A DNA stretch of 64,000 nucleotides, from assembly GCF_022867795.2 (NCBI RefSeq), contig NZ_CP107006.1:248001-312000 (forward strand). Reading direction: 5' to 3'. A model generated the notes under the pieces. It saw only the letters and a program-made list of their open reading frames with translations, did no database searches and had not been told where the DNA came from. Positions 43,635 to 52,628 of the stretch are shown one piece after another (position 1 is the first letter of the stretch; each line of letters starts with the position of its first letter). The translations under genes were made by a program, and so were the position numbers. The stretch comes from Chitinophaga horti (GTDB taxonomy: Bacteria > Bacteroidota > Bacteroidia > Chitinophagales > Chitinophagaceae).

Positions 43635-43738
43635 GGCAAGTCTTATACGACCAGCTCCTGCTGAATCCCCCAGGACAGGAATGTAGCAAGGGTAGGCGGT
43701 TGAAGCGGTGCGATATAAGTAACTTGCCACTTTTTTTT
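43635..43738 (+). ncRNA. ffs: Signal recognition particle RNA, small bacterial type
   Basis: About 100 nt. Ends pair GGCAAGT (43635-43641) with ACTTGCC (43722-43728). The apical domain contains the conserved tetraloop and internal-loop signature CAGGACAGGAATGTAGCAAGG (split here: CAGGACAGGA then ATGTAGCAAGG), which binds Ffh. A T run follows at once. It scaffolds SRP for cotranslational membrane targeting. Confidence 0.92.
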
Positions 43739-43850
43739 CCAGTGGTTCTCACTACCTCTCTATAGCATCCTCGCTCATAAAAATTAGATCTACTTCTGTA
43801 ACTCCCACGTAAAACAGCTAAAATAGCTTTAGCAAGTTTATCTTTATTCT
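43739..43850. other. Short spacer before the transaldolase gene
   Basis: About 110 bp; nothing beyond the promoter at 43851. Confidence 0.4.
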
Positions 43851-43858
43851 TACATTTG
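43851..43858 (+). promoter_or_regulatory. Transaldolase promoter -7 box
   Basis: TACATTTG, 23 bp before ATG 43882. Confidence 0.65.
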
Positions 43859-43881
43859 GAAACATTATAACCAATTTAATC

Positions 43882-44532
43882 ATGAAATTTTTTATTGATA
43901 CCGCTAACCTGGCACAGATAAAAGAAGCAAACGATCTGGGCATTCTTGACGGCGTAACGACGAATCCGTCCCTGATGGCGAAAGAAGGCATCAACGGTGC
44001 CGACAATATCCTGAAGCATTACGAAGCGATCTGCGAGATCGTGGATGGCGATGTAAGCGCAGAAGTATTGTCTACCGACTTTGCAAGCATCATCGAAGAA
44101 GGTAAGAAACTGGCGGCTATTCATCCGAACATCGTGGTGAAGGTGCCAATGATCAAAGACGGTGTTAAAGCCATCAAATGGTTTACAGACAACGGTATTA
44201 AAACTAACTGTACCCTGGTATTCTCTGCCGGTCAGGCTATCCTGGCGGCTAAAGCAGGCGCCAGCTACGTATCTCCGTTCATCGGTCGCATCGACGACAG
44301 CAGCTGGGATGGTGTTGAACTGATCGCACAGATCTCGCAGATTTACAGCCTGCAGGGCTTTAAAACAGAGATCCTGGCCGCTTCTATCCGCAACGCCCTT
44401 CACATTGTGAAATGTGCGGAAGTTGGTGCGGACGTGTGTACCTGCCCGCTGGATTCCATCCTCGGCCTGTTGAAACACCCGCTGACCGACATTGGTCTGG
44501 CTAAATTCCTCGAAGACGCAAAGAAACTCTAG
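43882..44532 (+). CDS. tal: Small transaldolase/fructose-6-phosphate aldolase
   Basis: 216 residues, MKFFIDTANLAQIKEANDLG, the short TalC/FSA type. Motifs: DGVTTNPSLMAKEG, Schiff-base lysine in IVVKVPMIKDG (about residue 86), TNCTLVFSAGQAILAAKAGASYVSPFIGR. Such proteins transfer dihydroxyacetone units in the pentose phosphate pathway or cleave fructose 6-phosphate; length alone does not separate them. Monocistronic with a strong terminator. Confidence 0.92.
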   Translation: MKFFIDTANLAQIKEANDLGILDGVTTNPSLMAKEGINGADNILKHYEAICEIVDGDVSAEVLSTDFASIIEEGKKLAAIHPNIVVKVPMIKDGVKAIKWFTDNGIKTNCTLVFSAGQAILAAKAGASYVSPFIGRIDDSSWDGVELIAQISQIYSLQGFKTEILAASIRNALHIVKCAEVGADVCTCPLDSILGLLKHPLTDIGLAKFLEDAKKL

Positions 44533-44548
44533 TAGTACTGCGATATTT

Positions 44549-44584
44549 TAAAAACCCGGTAAGCTTGCTTGCCGGGTTTTTTAT
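44549..44584 (+). terminator. Terminator after tal
   Basis: AAAACCCGGTAAG/CTTGCCGGGTTTT stem, loop CTTG, T run. Confidence 0.9.
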
Positions 44585-44702
44585 TGCGCGCTTGGTTTAC
44601 TCAAATAAATTTTAGTACCTTGATACCTCGTAAAGCTAGGTGCCACGTTATGCAATACTATCTATCCGTTTCCACATCTAAAAGATTTACCGCATTAAGC
44701 AT

Positions 44703-46208
44703 ATGAAGCAACAGTACATCATGGCCCTCGATCAGGGTACTACCAGTTCGCGCGCCATCATATTCGATAAGGGAGGTAACACCATCGCTGTTGCCCAGAA
44801 AGAGTTTCCGCAGATTTACCCGCAACCGGGCTGGGTAGAGCACGATGCCATGGAAATATGGACCACCCAGGCCAGCGTAGCAGCCGAAGTATTACTCAAG
44901 GCAGAGATTGACGGCGACCAGGTATGTGCTATCGGTATTACCAACCAGCGCGAAACCACCGTAGTGTGGGACCGTGAAACCGGTAAACCCCTGTATCATG
45001 CGATTGTATGGCAGGATCGCAGAACGTCAGCTTACTGTGATGAGCTGCGCGAAAAGGGATACGCCGATACCTTCCGTAAAAAGACCGGTTTGATCGTAGA
45101 CGCTTACTTCTCCGGCACCAAGATCCGCTGGATATTAGAGAACGTGGACGGTGCACGAGAGATGGCGAACAAAGGCAGGCTGGCGTTCGGTACGATCGAC
45201 AGCTGGCTGGTATGGAACTTCAGTAAAGGACAATTACATATTACCGATGTGAGCAACGCCTCGCGTACGCTGTTATATAACATTCACACCATGTCGTGGG
45301 ACCAGGAGCTGATGGACATACTCGGCATTCCCGCGTCTATGCTGCCAGAAGTGCGGCAGAGCAGCGAAATGTATGGTTATACCGAGGCTACGCTTACACC
45401 TTATCGTATTCCCATCGGCGGTATTGCCGGCGACCAGCAGGCGGCGTTATTCGGGCAGATGTGTACGGAGCCGGGTATGGTGAAGAATACTTATGGTACC
45501 GGGTGTTTTATGGTGATGAATACGGGAGATAAGATCATTGAATCCAGCAACAACCTGCTCGCCACTGTCGCCTGGAAGGTAAACGGCAAGGTACAGTACG
45601 CGCTGGAAGGCAGCATATTCATCGGTGGCGCGGTAGTACAGTGGCTGCGCGACGGGCTGGGCATCATCCGCAGCTCCGGCGATGTGGAGCAGCTGGCACT
45701 TTCAGTAAAAGATACTGATGGGGTGTATCTCGTACCGGCCTTTGCGGGATTGGGCGCACCACACTGGAACCAATACGCACGGGGAACGGCCGTGGGGCTT
45801 ACGCGTGGCACAACGGCAGCACACCTTTCACGGGCGGCGCTGGAAAGTATTGCTTACCAGACGGTCGATGTATTAAAAGCCATGGAGGCAGATGCGGGCA
45901 TTCGTATTGCTGAATTGCGGGTAGATGGCGGTGCTACTGCCAACGACCTGCTGATGCAGTTCCAGAGCGATGTGCTGAATGCTGCGGTAGTAAGGCCGAA
46001 GATCACCGAAACTACTGCGCTGGGCGCCGCCTATCTCGCCGGACTGGCCTGTGGTTTCTGGAAAGATATGGATGAAGTGCGCACGCAATGGCAACAAGAC
46101 CGTAAGTTTGAGCCGCAGATGGAAGACGCGCAGCGTACACCTTTACTCAAAGGCTGGAAGCGCGCCGTGAATGCAGCAAAGGCCTGGGCGAACGATTCAA
46201 ATGATTAA
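44703..46208 (+). CDS. glpK: Glycerol kinase
   Basis: 501 residues, [21 protein letters not shown] (ATP phosphate 1 motif DQGTTS at about 10-15). FGGY family: [58 protein letters not shown], and adenosine motif [20 protein letters not shown]. It phosphorylates glycerol to glycerol 3-phosphate. The glpF facilitator gene follows 13 bp later, so the two form an uptake-and-trapping operon. GlpD is not in the window. Confidence 0.96.
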   Translation: MKQQYIMALDQGTTSSRAIIFDKGGNTIAVAQKEFPQIYPQPGWVEHDAMEIWTTQASVAAEVLLKAEIDGDQVCAIGITNQRETTVVWDRETGKPLYHAIVWQDRRTSAYCDELREKGYADTFRKKTGLIVDAYFSGTKIRWILENVDGAREMANKGRLAFGTIDSWLVWNFSKGQLHITDVSNASRTLLYNIHTMSWDQELMDILGIPASMLPEVRQSSEMYGYTEATLTPYRIPIGGIAGDQQAALFGQMCTEPGMVKNTYGTGCFMVMNTGDKIIESSNNLLATVAWKVNGKVQYALEGSIFIGGAVVQWLRDGLGIIRSSGDVEQLALSVKDTDGVYLVPAFAGLGAPHWNQYARGTAVGLTRGTTAAHLSRAALESIAYQTVDVLKAMEADAGIRIAELRVDGGATANDLLMQFQSDVLNAAVVRPKITETTALGAAYLAGLACGFWKDMDEVRTQWQQDRKFEPQMEDAQRTPLLKGWKRAVNAAKAWANDSND

Positions 46209-46221
46209 TTAAATACACGTT

Positions 46222-46929
46222 ATGAGTCCCTTTTTAGCAGAATTTTTAGGCACCGCCCTCCTGATTGTACTGGGTAACGGCGTAGTAGCCAACGTATTAC
46301 TTACCAAAAGCAAAGGCCAGAACGGCGGCTGGATCGTGATCACCTTCGGTTGGGCGATGGCAGTTTTTGTAGGCGTGTACTCGGTAGGTTCCTTTAGCGG
46401 CGCGCATCTGAGCCCGGCGGTTACGCTGGCACTGGCCGTGGCTGGCAAGTTTGCCTGGGAGCAGGTGCCCTTGTATTTCCTGGCGCAGCTGCTTGGGGCC
46501 ATGACCGGCTCCATCACCATGTGGCTGGCCTACAAACAACACTTCGACCAAACCACGGATGCGGACCTCAAGATGGCGGTATTCTGTACTTCGCCAGCCA
46601 TCCGCAACCCGTTCTATAACTTATTAACGGAGATCATCGGAACATTTGTGCTGATCCTGGGTGTGTTTTACATCGCCAAACCCGGAGTAGGACTGGGCGC
46701 ACTGGATGCCTTACCGGTAGCGCTACTCGTACTCGCCATCGGCTTGTCATTGGGCGGCCCAACCGGTTACGCCATTAACCCGGCGCGTGACCTGGGACCG
46801 CGCCTGGCGCACTTCATCCTGCCTATTCCCGGTAAGCGCGACAGCGATTGGGCATATTCCTGGGTGCCGATCGTAGGCCCGTTCATAGGAGCCGCATTGG
46901 CAGCGTTGGTCTTTATGCAGTTGTCGTAA
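46222..46929 (+). CDS. glpF: Glycerol facilitator/aquaporin (MIP family) with altered first NPA box
   Basis: 235 residues, six transmembrane helices. The second NPA motif is normal (GYAINPARDLGPR, Asn186; the following Asp190 marks the glycerol-conducting subgroup). The first is SPA (GAHLSPAVTLA, Ser64) from AGC in place of AAC. The first NPA normally caps the half-helix with Asn, so Ser is unusual, but substitutions at this box are tolerated in some MIPs. Translationally close to glpK. Function is glycerol diffusion. Confidence 0.92.
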   Translation: MSPFLAEFLGTALLIVLGNGVVANVLLTKSKGQNGGWIVITFGWAMAVFVGVYSVGSFSGAHLSPAVTLALAVAGKFAWEQVPLYFLAQLLGAMTGSITMWLAYKQHFDQTTDADLKMAVFCTSPAIRNPFYNLLTEIIGTFVLILGVFYIAKPGVGLGALDALPVALLVLAIGLSLGGPTGYAINPARDLGPRLAHFILPIPGKRDSDWAYSWVPIVGPFIGAALAALVFMQLS

Positions 46930-46952
46930 AACGAGCAGCACTATAAAAAACG

Positions 46953-46987
46953 AAGGGGTTTGACTGGTAAGTCAGCCCCTTTTTTGT
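46953..46987 (+). terminator. Terminator after glpF
   Basis: AAGGGGTTTGACT/AGTCAGCCCCTT imperfect stem followed by TTTTTTG. Confidence 0.82.
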
Positions 46988-47103
46988 TGCCCGGCGGCGG
47001 CGGTGCGGCCGGTTTCCGCCAGGGTATACAACGCGCATCGCCAGGTCAACATAGGCAAACCCGTTAATATCCTACCAACATCCCGTAACCATCCTTTACA
47101 TTG

Positions 47104-47212
47104 CCTAGGTTCATCCTAGGTTCAACCTAGGTTCATCCTTCGTTCAACCTACGTTCATGAGCCTAGGTTGAACGAAAGATTAACGAAAGGTAAGCCTAGG
47201 ATGAACCTATGG
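47104..47212. repeat. 11-bp tandem repeats and an inverted counterpart
   Basis: Five 11-mers in a row from 47104 to 47158 (CCTAGGTTCAT, CCTAGGTTCAA, CCTAGGTTCAT, CCTTCGTTCAA, CCTACGTTCAT), then a segment to 47212 that carries the reverse complement of the unit twice (CCTAGGTTGAACGAA and CCTAGGATGAACC). The whole can fold into a large hairpin. Confidence 0.85.
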
Positions 47213-47449
47213 TCCTTAAAGGATCAACGGAGGATGCAGCATGGATGGGCCTTCCCTGTACAGACGCTATGCAGGCGGATGGGCCGGGGAGCAATTTATC
47301 GGGGAATTTCGGATGATAGTATTTTACCATTTTTTGGAAAGGTGAAGAGCGCCGTGAATGTTGAACGGAGCAACGGACGCTTAACAGGGGACCAATGATC
47401 AAATCCGGAAAATCTTACTATTAACTTTCAAAGTTTTCTGAAAGTTTAG

Positions 47450-47457
47450 TAACTTTG
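47450..47457 (+). promoter_or_regulatory. NDH-2 promoter -7 box
   Basis: TAACTTTG; overlaps the right side of an inverted repeat (47423-47446), which may be an operator. Confidence 0.65.
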
Positions 47458-47548
47458 CGGAGACTAAGTGATGGTACGGCATTTGCCGCAACGACTTAGT
47501 GAGTATCAAAGAATAAGAGAAGAGACTAGGAACATTAAAACTTAAGAT

Positions 47549-48889
47549 ATGTTACAGCCAAACATCCCGGAAACCAGTCAGCCCCGCGTGGTTATCGTGG
47601 GGGGAGGATTCGGAGGCATCATGTTAGCCAAAACTTTAAGAAAGGCACCCGTGCAGGTAGTATTGCTCGACAGGAATAACTATCACCTCTTTCAACCCCT
47701 CCTGTACCAGGTAGCAACGGCAGGCTTGGAACCGGATAGCATTGCGTTTCCGCTCCGCGGGATTTTTAAAAGGCAAAAGAATTTTCACTTCCGCATGGCC
47801 GAGGTATTATCGGTAAATACGGCGGGCAACATACTCGACACTAATATTGGCCCCATTCGCTACGACCACCTCATACTCGCCACGGGCAGTAACACTAACT
47901 TCTTCGGTAACAAGCAGATAGAGCAGCATGCGATCGGCATGAAATCGTTGATAGAGGCGGTGCAAATCCGTAATTACGTATTGAAGCAATTCGAAGAAAG
48001 CCTGCTGATGACGGACGAAACGGCTATACGCCAGAAGCTGAACTTCGTGATGGTAGGCGGTGGACCAACGGGTGTGGAACTGGCAGGTGCGTTTGCAGAA
48101 TTGCGGGAGTACATCCTGCCGAAAGATTACCCGGAGCTGCCTGTACACCTCATGGAGGTGTACCTCATCGAGGCCGGCCCCAAAGTGCTGGCGGCCATGA
48201 GTGAGCAATCGTCTGAGAAAACGGTGAGAGGATTGCGTAAACTGGGTGTGAAGGTATTGATTAACACCGCGGTGAAGGATTATGACGGCCAGGTACTCAC
48301 GCTGGGAAATGGGGAACAGATCCGTTCCCAGTCACTGTTATGGTCTGCTGGTGTAAAGGGTGTACCTATTGCAGGCATCGCGCAAGATGCCCTGATCCCG
48401 AACGGACGCATTTTGGTGAACGAGTTTAACCAGGTAAAAGGACATACGAATGTGTATGCGATCGGCGACGCGGCACAGCTGGCCAATGATGAGCGCTACC
48501 CGAAGGGATACCCGATGGTGGCGCAGGTAGCTACGCAGCAGGGTAAAAACCTGGGTAACAACATCCGCCGGCAATTGAAAGGCGAAACGATGACGGCATT
48601 TAAATACAAAGATCTCGGCAGTATGGCTACGATTGGTCGTCACCGTGCGGTGGCGGAGTTCCTCGGACTAAAGCTGGGCGGTTATTTCGCGTGGATCGTG
48701 TGGATGGTCGTACACTTGCTGAACCTGATGGGCTTCCGTAACAAGATGGTGGTATTCATTAACTGGGCGTACCGTTACCTTACGTTCGACCGGGGCACAC
48801 GTATCATCATTAAACGGGGTGCAGCGAATATTGTAAAATTGAGACAAACGATAGATTCGCCCAGTGATGTGGCATTAAATCAGTCATAA
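47549..48889 (+). CDS. ndh: Type II NADH dehydrogenase (NDH-2)
   Basis: 446 residues. FAD site VVIVGGGFGGIMLAKTLRK near residues 14-32, then the quinone-site segment NNYHLFQPLLYQVATAGLEPDS; NADH site NFVMVGGGPTGVELAGAFAE (about 163-182); NVYAIGDAAQL binds FAD again. A single-subunit, non-proton-pumping NADH:quinone oxidoreductase on the inner membrane face, held by the amphipathic C-terminal part (GYFAWIVWMVVHLLNLMG). Structured leader upstream. Confidence 0.93.
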   Translation: MLQPNIPETSQPRVVIVGGGFGGIMLAKTLRKAPVQVVLLDRNNYHLFQPLLYQVATAGLEPDSIAFPLRGIFKRQKNFHFRMAEVLSVNTAGNILDTNIGPIRYDHLILATGSNTNFFGNKQIEQHAIGMKSLIEAVQIRNYVLKQFEESLLMTDETAIRQKLNFVMVGGGPTGVELAGAFAELREYILPKDYPELPVHLMEVYLIEAGPKVLAAMSEQSSEKTVRGLRKLGVKVLINTAVKDYDGQVLTLGNGEQIRSQSLLWSAGVKGVPIAGIAQDALIPNGRILVNEFNQVKGHTNVYAIGDAAQLANDERYPKGYPMVAQVATQQGKNLGNNIRRQLKGETMTAFKYKDLGSMATIGRHRAVAEFLGLKLGGYFAWIVWMVVHLLNLMGFRNKMVVFINWAYRYLTFDRGTRIIIKRGAANIVKLRQTIDSPSDVALNQS

Positions 48890-48892
48890 AAG

Positions 48893-48932
48893 AAAAGCGG
48901 CTGCCTTATACGACAGCCGCTTTTTTATTTCC
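48893..48932. terminator. Bidirectional terminator between ndh and the T9SS plug gene
   Basis: AAAAGCGGCTG/CAGCCGCTTTT stem with T run on the plus strand and TTTTC on the minus strand; serves two convergent genes. Confidence 0.88.
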
Positions 48933-50208
48933 TGTTTTTGAGGGAGTTCATTTGTAACGTTCCCACGAGCTCGTCTGCCCGGCCGCCGAGGGAGCGGTAG
49001 TACACCAGCACGGTGTAATTATTTTCCGCTTCCCACCAATCGCCTTCGGTGTTCTCGGTACTCATTTTACCGTTGTTGGTGCGGTCTATCAACCCGTATA
49101 TGTAATTATAGAAACCTTGCTTCAATACCAGGCTGCCTTCGTATGCGCGGCGCTGGCCATTGTAACGCAGGCGGTTGTCTTCGTTGCACTCATAGTTCGT
49201 CAATTCTCCGAACAGGTACAAGTCATAACCGGCGTAGGGCTCCGGAGATGGATAGGTGAAATTCACCGTGGCATAGTCGCCTTCGATGTTTACGTCGTAG
49301 TTATCCAACATGGCCGGTTGAAACCTGCCATTGATATCGCCCAGGTAGAAGTAGCGGCCATTCCCTCTTTCCGGGTCTGGTTGCGCATACACGATCGTGC
49401 CCGTTTTGAGGTAGTCGGTGTGTGCCACGCGTTCGGTCTGCAAACGCAGGCTGCGCAGGTCGATCCACCGCCACTCCTTACCTGCCGGGAACTGGCAGTC
49501 GTTTTCAGCATTGTATTCCAGCACATCGCCTTTTACAAACATCGGTTTGATGCCGGTGATCGCATTATCCCACCGGTTGTTCTGCAGGATCACCACCTTA
49601 ACCTGCATGAACGGGTTGTTGACGTTCAATGCTTTGATGTTGATGGAGAAGTTTACCTTCTGGTGTGTTTTAAATGTTTTCGGACTGATGGGCGTAGAAA
49701 TAAATCCGCCGGTAGAGGCCTTCGTATCCAGCACCATAAAGCGGCGGGTAAAGGCCAGCTGACTGGTATCGCTGTTGAGATAAACTTTCAGCATATAGTT
49801 GCCCGACTTGATAGGCGTACAGCTGTTGTTTGGAAAATCGAGACTGTAGTGCGTGTAGCGCTGCAACGTCATACGGGAGAACTTCGAGTCTTGTATCCTG
49901 TTTTCGGTAAAGCCGCGCAGGTAATCGAATATGTTATAGTTGGAGCGTGACCAGTCGGCGTTGCAATGCACGATGGTGTAGTAGTAACTTTTTACATCGG
50001 CATCCAGGTCGTCGAAGCTGAGCGACAGTTTTTCGCCGCTGTTAAGTGTGATGATCGGCGTGGAAAGCGGGTCGCCGCTGCGGGTCAGTTTAACGGTCTT
50101 GATGTTCTTCAGGTACACATGGTCCGGCGTCTGCACATCGGCCTGCGCGTGGGCTACGTAGCCGCAGCCCAGCAACAGGCATAGTAATATCGAAAAAGCT
50201 GTTCTCAT
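48925..50208 (-). CDS. Type IX secretion system plug protein (DUF5103)
   Basis: 427 residues with a signal peptide (MRTAFSILLCLLLGCGYVAHA). Conserved blocks are YLKNIKTVKLTRSGDPLSTPIITLNSGEKL, YYYTIVHCNADWSRSNYN..YLRGF, and NFTYPSPEPYAGYDLYLFGELTNY. DUF5103 proteins associate with the SprA outer-membrane translocon and close its pore when no substrate is present. Its presence implies that this organism has a T9SS, consistent with gliding Bacteroidota. Core T9SS genes are not in the window. Confidence 0.9.
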   Translation of the reverse strand: MRTAFSILLCLLLGCGYVAHAQADVQTPDHVYLKNIKTVKLTRSGDPLSTPIITLNSGEKLSLSFDDLDADVKSYYYTIVHCNADWSRSNYNIFDYLRGFTENRIQDSKFSRMTLQRYTHYSLDFPNNSCTPIKSGNYMLKVYLNSDTSQLAFTRRFMVLDTKASTGGFISTPISPKTFKTHQKVNFSINIKALNVNNPFMQVKVVILQNNRWDNAITGIKPMFVKGDVLEYNAENDCQFPAGKEWRWIDLRSLRLQTERVAHTDYLKTGTIVYAQPDPERGNGRYFYLGDINGRFQPAMLDNYDVNIEGDYATVNFTYPSPEPYAGYDLYLFGELTNYECNEDNRLRYNGQRRAYEGSLVLKQGFYNYIYGLIDRTNNGKMSTENTEGDWWEAENNYTVLVYYRSLGGRADELVGTLQMNSLKNRK

Positions 50209-50225
50209 AATGCTGTAATGGGCAT

Positions 50226-50387
50226 TTAAGGTACAACTATTTGCCCAGTTTGTCCAGCGTTGGCGGCGGCGAGCAGGTTGCCCTGTAGCGGCTGGTATAA
50301 GGCGGCACTATCAAAATAAGTTTGCCATTTTTCCTGGGCATGCAGGAGGGGCGCGGCTAACAGCAGCAGGGGGAGTAGTGGTTTCGT
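50226..50387 (-). pseudogene. Remnant of a secreted protein gene (possibly serine hydrolase)
   Basis: A minus-strand reading frame of 53 codons ending at TAA 50226-50228 encodes a clean signal peptide (KPLLPLLLLAAPLLHAQ) and then EKWQTYFDSAALYQPLQGN. The codon where Met is expected is ACG (50385-50387), a one-base change from ATG, and the frame stops after 53 residues. The mature start resembles the N termini of Bacteroidota serine hydrolases, but the similarity is weak. It sits just upstream of the plug gene. I read it as a decayed gene. Confidence 0.55.
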
Positions 50388-50488
50388 GCTGCAATATTAA
50401 TAAGGCCGCGCAGGTGTCGCCGGTGGATGTGACTAAACGATAATGGCATGTGACGAACAGTTGCGATGTTGTTTTGGCAAATTTTCTT

Positions 50489-50496
50489 TAGGTTTG
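50489..50496 (+). promoter_or_regulatory. FtsX-like permease promoter -7 box
   Basis: TAGGTTTG, 17 bp after a TTG (50469-50471); the 5' UTR would be about 5 to 14 nt depending on the start used. Confidence 0.6.
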
Positions 50497-50515
50497 ATGC
50501 GCGTAAATGTCATTC

Positions 50516-51748
50516 ATGCGAGTATCGTTTTTCATTGCCCGGCGAATCGCCTTCAACAAGGCTTCGTCGTTTTCCCGTTTCATCATCACGATTGCCACTG
50601 CGGCTACCGCTATCAGCGTGGCGGTAATGATACTGGCTACGGCGCTGGTAACGGGCTTTCAGCAAACGATACAGGACAAGATATTCAGCTTTTGGGGTCA
50701 CCTGCATGTAAACCTGTACCAGCCGAATGCGAGTCCGCTCACGGAGCAGCCGCCGATCTTCAATGACGCAAACTTTCGACAGAAGGCGCTGGCGCTTCCG
50801 GGTGTGACGGGCATCAATACGTTCGCCACCAAATCGGTACTTGTAAAGGCGGGCAAAGATATAGAGGGAATGATCTTCAAAGGCGTAGGGCCCGATTATA
50901 ACTGGCAGAACATCGGCCGCTTTTTACAGGAAGGCCGCCTGATCAAATATAACGACTCGGCTTTTGCTTCGGAAGTGCTCGTCTCCGCGGGTACCGCCAC
51001 CTTGCTTAACCTCAAACTGAATGATCCGATTATCGTGTACTTCGTGCGTGGCGGCGGGTTGCCACCGAGGGCGCGTAAACTTACGATCGTGGGGATTTAT
51101 AAGACGGGCATCGAAGAGTACGATAAAACCTATTTCCTGGGCGACCTGCAACTGATCCGCAAGCTGAATGAGTGGGAAGATAACCAGATAGGCGGGTACG
51201 AGATCTTTCTGAAAGACTATACGAAGATGGACGAAACCGCAGAACTGCTGGTGGATTTCATGCCGGAGAAGCAGACCGTACGCACGATGAAGGATATTTA
51301 TCCCAACATCTTCGACTGGCTGGCGCTGCAGAACAAAAATGAGGTGATCATACTGATCATCATGACGATCGTTGCCATTATCAACATGGTAACGGCCATC
51401 CTCATCCTCATCCTGGAGCGCACCAACATGGTAGGTATTCTTAAAGCCCTGGGCATGCACGATAACAGTCTGCAGGAGATCTTCGTGTTCCAGAGTGCGT
51501 ATATCGTCTTAACCGGCGTGGTAATTGGGAATGTCATTGGGCTGGGACTGGCCTTCCTGCAGCAGCAAACAGGTTTCTTCAAACTGCCCGAAGAGTCATA
51601 TTATATGAGCGTGGCGCCCATCGCCCTGCAGTGGTGGAAGGTGGCGCTGATCAACGTTGGTACACTCGTCATTTGTACCGTCATCCTTTATATTCCTTCT
51701 ATATTGATCCGGAAGATCGTTCCGGTGCGGGCGATACAGTTTAAGTAG
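50516..51748 (+). CDS. FtsX/LolC-type ABC transporter permease
   Basis: 410 residues from ATG 50516 (MRVSFFIARRIAFNKASSF); ATG 50507 is the alternative. One transmembrane helix near the N terminus (about 25-47), a large periplasmic domain, then three helices at the C terminus (MTIVAIINMVTAILILILERTNMVGILKALG, FVFQSAYIVLTGVVIGNVIGL, and a last helix near LVICTVILYIPS): the MacB/FtsX layout. LolC/LolE-like members extract lipoproteins to the outer membrane. The ATPase is not adjacent. Confidence 0.88.
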   Translation: MRVSFFIARRIAFNKASSFSRFIITIATAATAISVAVMILATALVTGFQQTIQDKIFSFWGHLHVNLYQPNASPLTEQPPIFNDANFRQKALALPGVTGINTFATKSVLVKAGKDIEGMIFKGVGPDYNWQNIGRFLQEGRLIKYNDSAFASEVLVSAGTATLLNLKLNDPIIVYFVRGGGLPPRARKLTIVGIYKTGIEEYDKTYFLGDLQLIRKLNEWEDNQIGGYEIFLKDYTKMDETAELLVDFMPEKQTVRTMKDIYPNIFDWLALQNKNEVIILIIMTIVAIINMVTAILILILERTNMVGILKALGMHDNSLQEIFVFQSAYIVLTGVVIGNVIGLGLAFLQQQTGFFKLPEESYYMSVAPIALQWWKVALINVGTLVICTVILYIPSILIRKIVPVRAIQFK

Positions 51749-51885
51749 GCGGGGGGCATGGCTATGGCTGCCTGGTTTAGATAAGCGGTATTCGCATGGG
51801 TAACGCTGCCGTGCGATAAATATTCCCTGTGGCCGACCGGTTTAAATAAACAGGATTCGCACGCACTGCCAATGGCAACGCTGTT

Positions 51886-52623
51886 CTAAATCAGCAACCG
51901 TCCACAAATAATCCCCGTAGCCACAGCGGCATTCAGCGACTCGGCCCCGCCCAGTCGCGGGATGGTGATGCGGTGGCTGCATAGCTCCATAACTTCGTCA
52001 CTCAGTCCGCGGGATTCGTTGCCGATGAGGATCATGCCTTCGGTGATTTTGCCATAGCCGGCGATATTATCGCCGTGAAGCGTGGCGGCGTAGGAGGGGA
52101 CGGTGGTATCTGCCAGCAGGGACACCAGGTCGGTGGTATATACTTTCACCCGGGTAATGCTTCCCATAGTAGATTGAACGGTTTTGGCATTGTAGGCGTC
52201 CACGCAGTCGGGGGAGCAAATCACCTGCGTAATGCCAAACCAGTCGGCTATACGAATAATGGTGCCCAGGTTGCCCGGGTCCTGCACGGTTTCCAGTACC
52301 AGGCTTACCTGCCCGTACAGTACCGGCTTTTCAGCAGCCGGAATGGCCACTACAGCCAGTGCGCCGTTAGGGGTGGAGAGGGAGGAGAGTTGTTTCAGTA
52401 CGGCGGCATCCACTTCTGTTACATTGGCGCCAGCTGCCTTTTCGGCCAGGTCGCGGTGATCTTCCAGCCACTCGCGGGTAGCATATACTCCGGCAACCTG
52501 TTGGTTGGCCAGTAGTAACTCCTGCACGATCTTATCACCCTCCGCTACAAACTGGCCGAATTTTTGACGGTTTTTTTTTAGCTGTAATGCCTGAATATAT
52601 TTAATTTGCGCCTTTGACAACAT
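51886..52623 (-). CDS. SpoU/TrmH-family RNA 2'-O-methyltransferase
   Basis: 245 residues, MLSKAQIKYIQALQLKKNRQKFGQFVAEGDKIVQELL: the substrate-binding N-terminal domain, then the trefoil-knot SPOUT domain with motif 1 LVLETVQDPGNLGTIIRIADWFG (about 108-130), motif 2 GNESRGLSDEV and motif 3 IPRLGGAESLNAAVATGI. Acts on rRNA (RlmB-like) or tRNA. The promoter sits so close to the ATG that the mRNA is probably leaderless. Confidence 0.93.
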   Translation of the reverse strand: MLSKAQIKYIQALQLKKNRQKFGQFVAEGDKIVQELLLANQQVAGVYATREWLEDHRDLAEKAAGANVTEVDAAVLKQLSSLSTPNGALAVVAIPAAEKPVLYGQVSLVLETVQDPGNLGTIIRIADWFGITQVICSPDCVDAYNAKTVQSTMGSITRVKVYTTDLVSLLADTTVPSYAATLHGDNIAGYGKITEGMILIGNESRGLSDEVMELCSHRITIPRLGGAESLNAAVATGIICGRLLI

Positions 52624-52628
52624 AGGGT

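Larger units (their letters stand above)
46988..47548. other. Gene-free spacer with repeats and NDH-2 leader
   Basis: About 560 bp. Apart from the 11-bp repeat block it holds an inverted repeat AACTTTCA/TGAAAGTT (47423-47446), the NDH-2 promoter (47450-47457) and a leader that can fold: ACTAAGT (47463-47469) with ACTTAGT (47493-47499), with an inner CGGC/GCCG hairpin. Confidence 0.6.

Noticed and set aside
51749..51885. Two loosely similar segments (GGTTTAGATAAGCGG... and GGTTTAAATAAACAGG...) between the permease and methyltransferase genes
   Set aside because: Too diverged to call a repeat with confidence and no associated feature.
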